Source: Bacteroidales bacterium
GTDB lineage: Bacteria > Bacteroidota > Bacteroidia > Bacteroidales > P3
Direction: 5' to 3'
Assembly (NCBI GenBank): GCA_017616895.1
Contig: JAFZXE010000013.1
Location: 46,311 to 110,310, forward strand
DNA length: 64,000 nucleotides
Below the pieces are notes generated by a model. That model was given only the letters and a program-made list of their open reading frames with translations. It was not told where the DNA came from and ran no database searches. Positions 59,408 through 64,000 of this stretch are shown here, one piece after another. Position numbers and translations under genes: made by a program. How positions within the stretch are numbered: position 1 is the stretch's first letter; each line of letters starts with the position of its first letter.

Positions 59408-60259
59408 TCACTCCTCCGGCAGCGACGGCCAGGGGTTTTCTATGATTCCTGCCATCTGCTCCATGCGCTCGTGGGCGACCACACGCATGCGATCAACCTC
59501 GTCTTTGCGCGAGTGCGAGCGGTCGGGCATTATGGGTTCTCCCACATTGATGGTCATCAACGGGATATCCTTTGAGCCAAACAGTTTGTATATGCCTTTA
59601 CGCTCGCGGTAGGTGAGCACACAGGGCACTATCGGGCAGTTGTACTTGTATGCCATCGTGAATGCTCCTTTGCGGAATGGACGTATCGGCTGGTAGTAAT
59701 CCCAGCGCACCTCTTCGGGAAATACGAGAATCCACTCGCCCTTGGCGTGGTAGTAGTCGAAAGCCTCGTCGAATTTGCGCAACCCGCCCATTGTTTCGGG
59801 GACAGGTATTCCGCCCACATATCGCACAAACCAATATTGCCCGCCGTTGAAGTGCGGCGCATACATCGGGATCCAGATATTGCGCATCGGCTGTAAAGCC
59901 TGCTTAACCGAGACCGCATCGAACTGATAGACATGGTTGCACACAGCCACAGCGCCACCTTTCAGCTGCTTGCGGTAGCTGCGCAGGTTCTTGCGCCCTT
60001 TGATGCGCAATCCGTACTTCAGGTTATTTGCGACATATATTACAAACCATAGGAACAGAGGTCCGATAAAGTTGCGCTGTATGAGGTACGAAAACGAGCG
60101 GTCATTATAGGGATATGTCTCGTCGAATTTGTATTGATGACGGCTCGGAGCAGGTTTCTTTACCGTCACACGGTGCTCGTAGGGGTTGTCCGTCGGGAAG
60201 GTATCTGGCGGCAGAGGTATATATACGTCAGCGCTAGTCCTTAAAGTTCCGTATTTCAT
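59408..60259 (-). CDS. lysophospholipid acyltransferase family protein
   Basis: From ATG 60259 the protein has 283 residues. The PlsC block CNHVYQFDAVSVKQAL gives the H-x4-D catalytic pair, and WILVFPEEVRWDYYQ is the FPEG-like second block. FRKGAFTMAYKYNCPIVPCV is the usual third block. It is soluble apart from a weak hydrophobic part at about residues 65-85. The 60292 start is upstream of the expected transcript start (box at 60282-60289). It may make a phospholipid or acylate another envelope lipid. Confidence 0.88.
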   Translation of the reverse strand: MKYGTLRTSADVYIPLPPDTFPTDNPYEHRVTVKKPAPSRHQYKFDETYPYNDRSFSYLIQRNFIGPLFLWFVIYVANNLKYGLRIKGRKNLRSYRKQLKGGAVAVCNHVYQFDAVSVKQALQPMRNIWIPMYAPHFNGGQYWFVRYVGGIPVPETMGGLRKFDEAFDYYHAKGEWILVFPEEVRWDYYQPIRPFRKGAFTMAYKYNCPIVPCVLTYRERKGIYKLFGSKDIPLMTINVGEPIMPDRSHSRKDEVDRMRVVAHERMEQMAGIIENPWPSLPEE

Positions 60260-60281
60260 AGACGTTGGTAATTTTGCCGTG

Positions 60282-60289
60282 CAAAAGTA
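60282..60289 (-). promoter_or_regulatory. -7 box for the acyltransferase
   Basis: TACTTTTG on the minus strand lies 23 bases before the ATG at 60259. Confidence 0.55.
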
Positions 60290-60320
60290 CACAAATTAAC
60301 GTTAAGGTACGAAAAAAAAA

Positions 60321-60350
60321 CAGGGCGACGTGATTACGTCGTCCTGTTTT
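60321..60350 (-). terminator. terminator after the small lipoprotein gene
   Basis: CAGGGCGACGT and ACGTCGTCCTG (60321-60331 / 60336-60346) pair with one G-U-like mismatch around a 4-base loop; on the minus strand a long T run follows (60320-60312). Confidence 0.85.
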
Positions 60351-60367
60351 CCCCTAGTTGTGAATGC

Positions 60368-60571
60368 TTATTCAGCAACAGTCTCGGTAGCCTCAGCAGC
60401 TGCATCTTCAGCAACAGCCTCAACTGCGTCTTCAGCAACAGCCTCTTCTTCAACTGCTACTTCTTCGATAGCCTCCTCAACGGGAGCCTCTTCAGCGTTT
60501 TTAGCGTTGTTGTTGCAAGCTGCGAAAGCGAACATACCGGCAACTGCCATCAGGAACATAACTTTTTTCAT
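60368..60571 (-). CDS. small acidic lipoprotein
   Basis: The 67-residue protein has a signal MKKVMFLMAVAGMFAFAAC with lipobox FAAC, then NNNAKNAEE and a tail made of Glu, Ala and Val words (VEEEAVAEDAVEAVAEDAA). Such short acidic lipoproteins are common in Bacteroidota, and their role is unknown. It has its own promoter box (60646-60653) and terminator, so it may be strongly expressed. The tail looks like a low-complexity coil. Confidence 0.8.
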   Translation of the reverse strand: MKKVMFLMAVAGMFAFAACNNNAKNAEEAPVEEAIEEVAVEEEAVAEDAVEAVAEDAAAEATETVAE

Positions 60572-60645
60572 TGTCTTTAAATTTAAAGGTTAAACGATTC
60601 TTTTTTAATTTGGTTTAGCGCTTATGCGTTCAACCATTTCGGCTG

Positions 60646-60653
60646 CAAAAGTA
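60646..60653 (-). promoter_or_regulatory. -7 box for the small lipoprotein
   Basis: TACTTTTG on the minus strand, about 75 bases before the ATG at 60571. Confidence 0.5.
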
Positions 60654-60761
60654 CAACCATTTGTAATGTCGTGTGGAATTTAAAATGTGAAAAAATCTTA
60701 ATATTTTGTTAAATTATTTTAACTCAACAATTTATACCACACCTTATAATCCTTATTTTTC

Positions 60762-61352
60762 TTATGGGAGCGGCACCAAACCGTTGAATCCCATGAATGC
60801 CATAGCCAAAATGCCGGCCGAAACCAACGCGATAGGCACACCTTTCATGCCCTTGGGCACACCGGTGAGCTCGAGCTGCTCACGGATGCCTGCGAAGATG
60901 ACCAACGCCAAGGTGAAACCTACGGCAATGCTGGCCGAGTAAATCATGCTCTGTGCGAGGTTCATGTGTTTGGCCACCACGATGAGGGCGACACCCAGCA
61001 CGGCGCAGTTGGTGGTGATGAGGGGCAGGAAGACTCCCAGTGCCTGATACAGCGCGGGGGCAATCTTCTTGAGCACGATCTCCACCATCTGAACCAACGC
61101 TGCGATGACGAGGATGTAGACGATGGTCTGGAGATACTCGATGCCGAACTTGACGAGGATGTACTCGTTCAGAATCCAGGTCACCAAGGTGGCGAGCAGC
61201 ATGACGAAAAGCACAGCGCCGCCCATACCTACCGAGCTCTTCACATCCTTCGACACACCCAGGAAGGGGCAGATACCGAGGAACTGCGAAAGAACCACAT
61301 TGTTTACAAAGATTGCACCGATAATAAGTGCGAAAATGCTAATTCCTGACAT
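60762..61352 (-). CDS. rnfA: ion-translocating oxidoreductase subunit RnfA
   Basis: RnfA is an inner-membrane part of the Rnf complex (ferredoxin:NAD+ oxidoreductase, moves Na+ or H+). It has 196 residues with six membrane segments. NNVVLSQFLGICPFLGVSKD has Cys28, and LITTNCAVLGVAL has Cys116; these two Cys correspond to those binding an iron site inside the membrane. NqrE, the paralogue, has a different first motif, so RnfA is preferred. The other rnf genes are not next to it; upstream lies the oadA-like gene after a 7-bp array. Confidence 0.9.
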   Translation of the reverse strand: MSGISIFALIIGAIFVNNVVLSQFLGICPFLGVSKDVKSSVGMGGAVLFVMLLATLVTWILNEYILVKFGIEYLQTIVYILVIAALVQMVEIVLKKIAPALYQALGVFLPLITTNCAVLGVALIVVAKHMNLAQSMIYSASIAVGFTLALVIFAGIREQLELTGVPKGMKGVPIALVSAGILAMAFMGFNGLVPLP

Positions 61353-61374
61353 TATTTTTTATTTTTTTAGTTTC

Positions 61375-61487
61375 GTGAATTGTGATTTGTGAATAGTGAA
61401 TAGTGAATTGACAATACCGACTTGCTGACCACTAACTACTGACTACTAACTACTAACTACTAACTACTGACCACTGACTGCTGACTA
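61375..61487. repeat. sixteen-unit 7-bp array
   Basis: GTGAATT, GTGATTT, GTGAATA (twice), GTGAATT, then after a short transition CTGACCA, CTAACTA, CTGACTA, CTAACTA (three times), CTGACCA, CTGACTG, CTGACTA. It fills the gap between rnfA and the oadA-like gene and its last unit contains the stop codon of the latter. Confidence 0.9.
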
Positions 61488-63260
61488 CTCTATCCATCCA
61501 AGCACGTCGCCTTTCTTGACCATCTGGCCCTGTTTGACGCAGGTGCCTACGATGCTTCCGGCCTTGGTGGCGGCCACGGTCATCATACCGTACGAAGCCT
61601 CGATAAAGCAAATAACCGCGCCTTCGGCATATTTGGTGCCAGGCACCGGCGGCATCGAGGTGTCTTTGAAGTCCATCTCCCACAGGAGGCGGCCGGTGGC
61701 CGAAGCCACGATGGGTATTGCGTTGGGCTTGTTGAGGTCGATATAGTTGAACGCACGCTCAGACGCCTGAGTCGGGGCCAACATCGCGGGGGCGTTCTTC
61801 TCGCCGCGCAGCTTTTCGACTTCCTTGTTGAACCGCTCTTTCGCCACACCGCTCTTGTAGTCGCGATACTGACGGTCGTGCATTGCCAGTTCGAAGAGTT
61901 CCTCGTCGTCTTCGCCGCGCTCCCAGCCGTTCTGTTCCATCTCTTTGATATATTCGGGCAGAGCGTCGGGATAGAACTCCTGCGGGTTGCCGTCATAGAA
62001 CTCCTGGCCGCTCTTCTTGGCGAGTTCCACGATTTCGGGAGCCAGAGGTCCGGGCAGACGGCCCGCACGTCCGAGTATCATGCTCCACGAGTCTTTGTCG
62101 ATCTGGCTGAAGCGGGGTTTGCCCTGAGCCATCGACAGCAGGTTCATCACCGCGATATTCTTGGTATACTGGCTGAAGGGGGTCACCAGCGGAGGATAGC
62201 CCAACATCGGCCATATATGTTCCACTTCCTGGAAGAGCTGCACCGTGAGTTCCTCGAAGCTCACCTCGGGCTTGCCGGCCTTCTTGAGAGCCATATTGAT
62301 GGCGCCGTGCACACCACGCAGGTCGCTCATCATCGAGCCCATCATGCCGCCGGGCAATCCGCAGCCGACCAACAGCGAGGTGCTGATGCGGTTGCCGGGA
62401 TTGATATAGAGACCGAGGAAGTCGTCGACAAACTCCTGGGTGAGTTTGCGAGCCTCCATATATGCGTCCATATTGATGTCCTTCACCAGGAATCCGGCGT
62501 CTTTCAACATCGCCTGCACAGAGATGACGTCGGGATGCACCATACCCCACGACAGCGGCTCCATAGCGCAGTCGATCACGTCGGCGCCCGCCTTTGCCAC
62601 CTCGAGGGTCGAGGCCATCGAGAGACCGGGACCTGTGTGGCCGTGGTATTGCACCTTGATGTGCGGATATTTGGTCTTAATCTCGTAAACCAGCTTGCCC
62701 AATGTGGCGGGACGGCCTACGCCGGCCATATCTTTGAGGGCAATCTCGTCGGCACCGAACTCGACCAGCTTGTCAACCAAACCCATGTAGTATTCCACCG
62801 TGTGGACGGGCGAGTGGGTGATGCTCAAGGCGGCCTGCGAGATCATGCCGGCCTCTTTGGCGTATTTCACCGAGAGCTCGAGGTTGCGGTAGTCGTTCAA
62901 TCCGCAGAACGAACGCATGATATCCACGCCCTGTGCCTTCTTCACCTTGCACATCAGCTGGCGCACATCCTTCGGCACGCCGTACATACGCAATCCGTTC
63001 AAAGCCCTCTCGAGCATGTGTGTCTGTATGCCGGCCTTGTTGAACTCTTTGGTCCAGGCACGCACAGCCTTATTGGGGTTTTCGCCATACATAAGGTTCA
63101 CCTGTTCAAAGGCGCCGCCGTTGGTTTCGATACGGTCGAAACAACCCATTGCGACAATCACCGGAGCGATCCTAACCAGCTGATCCACACGGGGCTGATA
63201 TTTGCCCGACGACTGCCACATATCTCTGTAAACAAGACTGAATTTTATTTCACGTGCCAT
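61485..63260 (-). CDS. oxaloacetate decarboxylase alpha / pyruvate carboxylase B-like, biotinyl domain without Lys
   Basis: The carboxyltransferase domain (residues 1-300) is complete: metal ligands Asp13 (YRDMWQS), His206 and His208 (QYHGHTGPG) and the catalytic Lys176 (IALKDMAG). The PYC_OADA region follows. The C-terminal biotinyl-like domain (about 515-591) has FIEASYGMMTVAATKAGSIV; the EAMKM site reads EASYGMM with Tyr557 in place of the biotin Lys. It therefore may need another biotin carrier. The protein has 591 residues. The stop codon lies in the 7-bp array. rnfA follows on the same strand, which suggests an energy-linked role (sodium pump or carbon fixation). Confidence 0.9.
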   Translation of the reverse strand: MAREIKFSLVYRDMWQSSGKYQPRVDQLVRIAPVIVAMGCFDRIETNGGAFEQVNLMYGENPNKAVRAWTKEFNKAGIQTHMLERALNGLRMYGVPKDVRQLMCKVKKAQGVDIMRSFCGLNDYRNLELSVKYAKEAGMISQAALSITHSPVHTVEYYMGLVDKLVEFGADEIALKDMAGVGRPATLGKLVYEIKTKYPHIKVQYHGHTGPGLSMASTLEVAKAGADVIDCAMEPLSWGMVHPDVISVQAMLKDAGFLVKDINMDAYMEARKLTQEFVDDFLGLYINPGNRISTSLLVGCGLPGGMMGSMMSDLRGVHGAINMALKKAGKPEVSFEELTVQLFQEVEHIWPMLGYPPLVTPFSQYTKNIAVMNLLSMAQGKPRFSQIDKDSWSMILGRAGRLPGPLAPEIVELAKKSGQEFYDGNPQEFYPDALPEYIKEMEQNGWERGEDDEELFELAMHDRQYRDYKSGVAKERFNKEVEKLRGEKNAPAMLAPTQASERAFNYIDLNKPNAIPIVASATGRLLWEMDFKDTSMPPVPGTKYAEGAVICFIEASYGMMTVAATKAGSIVGTCVKQGQMVKKGDVLGWIE

Positions 63261-63286
63261 AACATCTATATTTATTAAACAAAGTG

Positions 63287-63332
63287 CAAAGATACAAAAT
63301 TATTTAAATACGGCAAAAAATTCCTATCTTTG
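63287..63332. promoter_or_regulatory. divergent promoters (oadA-like / dapB)
   Basis: TATCTTTG on the minus strand (63294-63287) lies about 27 bases before the oadA-like ATG. TATCTTTG on the plus strand (63325-63332) faces dapB with a leader of about 120 bases made mainly of repeats. Confidence 0.6.
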
Positions 63333-63358
63333 CAGTCGATTTTTTAGCGGTTAGGTGC

Positions 63359-63459
63359 GTGCCCGCACAGGGCGATTAAGAAGTTAGCGGTCAGCAGTTA
63401 GTAGTCGGTATTGTCAATTCACTATTCACTATTCACTATTCACTAATCACCATTCACCA
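63359..63459. repeat. GTGCCC element and eleven 7-bp units in the dapB leader
   Basis: GTGCCCGCACAGGGCGA (63359-63375) precedes 7-mers from 63383: GTTAGCG, GTCAGCA, GTTAGTA, GTCGGTA, TTGTCAA, TTCACTA four times, ATCACCA, TTCACCA. The final A is the first base of the dapB ATG. Confidence 0.9.
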
Positions 63460-64000
63460 TGAACCTCGCAATAATCGGATACGGCAAGATGGGACACGCC
63501 GTCGAACAATGTGCCTCGAAACGCGGACACACCATCGTCCTCACCATCGACACTCCCGAAGAGTGGGAGAGCAAAGCCTCGCTGCTGAAAGGCTGCGACG
63601 TGGCGGTGGAATTCTCGACTCCCGCGACGGCGGTCGACAACATACGGCGCTGCCTCAAGGCCGGTGTGCCGGTCGTGTCGGGCACCACCGGTTGGAACGA
63701 CCGGCTCGAGGCGGTCAAAGCCGAATGCGAGGCGCTGGGCGGCGCACTCTTCGTGGCGTCCAACTTCAGCATCGGCATGAACATCGTCTTCGAGCTCAAC
63801 CGCCGTCTGGCACACCTCACCTCTACCCTGCCCCAATACAGCGTCGCCATCACCGAGACTCACCACATCCACAAACTCGACGCCCCCAGCGGCACCGCCA
63901 TCCACCTGGCCGATGACATCATAGCCGAACACAAAGCCGACGCCTGGCACCTCGCCGACCCCAGCGACTCATCAATTCACAATTCACAATTCACAATTCA
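63459..64000 (+). CDS. dapB: 4-hydroxy-tetrahydrodipicolinate reductase (3' end outside window)
   Basis: DapB reduces the dihydrodipicolinate precursor for lysine and meso-DAP, which cross-links the wall. The part seen (180 codons) has the Rossmann motif AIIGYGKMGHAVE (5-17) and SGTTGWNDR. ETHHIHKLDAPSGTAIHLAD is the catalytic His/Lys and substrate loop. The frame then runs into 7-bp repeats at 63974-64000 (reading Ile-His-Asn-Ser-Gln-Phe-Thr), before the expected C-terminal REG-VPGTH region. It may be an in-frame loop insertion or a break; the window ends first. Confidence 0.92.
   Translation, partial: MNLAIIGYGKMGHAVEQCASKRGHTIVLTIDTPEEWESKASLLKGCDVAVEFSTPATAVDNIRRCLKAGVPVVSGTTGWNDRLEAVKAECEALGGALFVASNFSIGMNIVFELNRRLAHLTSTLPQYSVAITETHHIHKLDAPSGTAIHLADDIIAEHKADAWHLADPSDSSIHNSQFTI
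63974..64000 (+). repeat. 7-bp units inside the dapB frame (cut by window end)
   Basis: AATTCAC three times and AATTCA at the edge. The same words (ATTCAC) make up the array before the gene. The total length of the insertion is not visible. Confidence 0.85.

Overview
The window looks like a chromosomal segment of a member of the Bacteroidota, most likely order Bacteroidales. The evidence is: promoters with a TAnnTTTG -7 box, often read as TATCTTTG or TACTTTTG; a MurF-alanine racemase fusion; DUF2851, OstA-like and 5-fold beta-flower proteins; class III ribonucleotide reductase; and RHS tips with the core typical of this order. The genus cannot be fixed from the sequence alone. No rRNA, insertion sequence, prophage or CRISPR array was seen. 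There is one tRNA, tRNA-Arg(ACG).

Layout. 1-1835: tail of a possible nuclease gene and a DUF2779 nuclease. 2546-8486 (+): a seven-gene acyl-chain cluster (acyltransferase, ketosynthase, ACP, two hotdog dehydratases, thioesterase, phytoene-desaturase-like FAD enzyme). 8494-26035 (-): a long minus-strand block holding nrdDG, yitT, a TSCPD protein, a YggS-type protein, folC with an outer-membrane barrel/TPR pair, a thioredoxin-fold protein, an NlpC/P60 peptidase, tRNA-Arg, GNAT, a porin-like protein, an ECF sigma factor and a glycosyltransferase. 26184-41814: mostly housekeeping genes (tgt, alaS, GroES-like, lytic transglycosylase, FtsB-like, dnaA, murF-alr). 42090-52195: an AT-rich accessory island. 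52702-64000: housekeeping genes again (DUF2851, dnaJ-grpE, OstA-like, endonuclease, DUF2461, acyltransferase, rnfA, oadA-like, dapB).

The island carries five orphan RHS tips. Each has the same short core and a different C-terminus, and each is followed at once by a small gene for an exported protein or lipoprotein, a likely immunity partner. Four tips carry an HE..H or HE...H motif of zinc metallopeptidases; the fifth looks like a DUF5675/YkuD-type domain. Two pairs point left and three point right from a central AbiE-type toxin-antitoxin operon. A repeated element of about 150 bp marks both outer ends in inverted orientation and recurs inside. No full-length RHS gene is present, so the array may be a store of tips and immunity genes that recombine into an expressed RHS gene elsewhere.

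A second, genome-wide theme is the spacer DNA. Many intergenic gaps are filled by degenerate tandem words kept in strict register at 7, 8 or 11 bp (for example twenty 8-mers at 54025-54184 and sixteen 11-mers at 12469-12644), along with a dispersed GTGCCCGCACAGGG element. These words supply start or stop codons for neighbouring genes. They also occur inside the reading frames of alaS and dapB, which suggests an active process that inserts or grows them.
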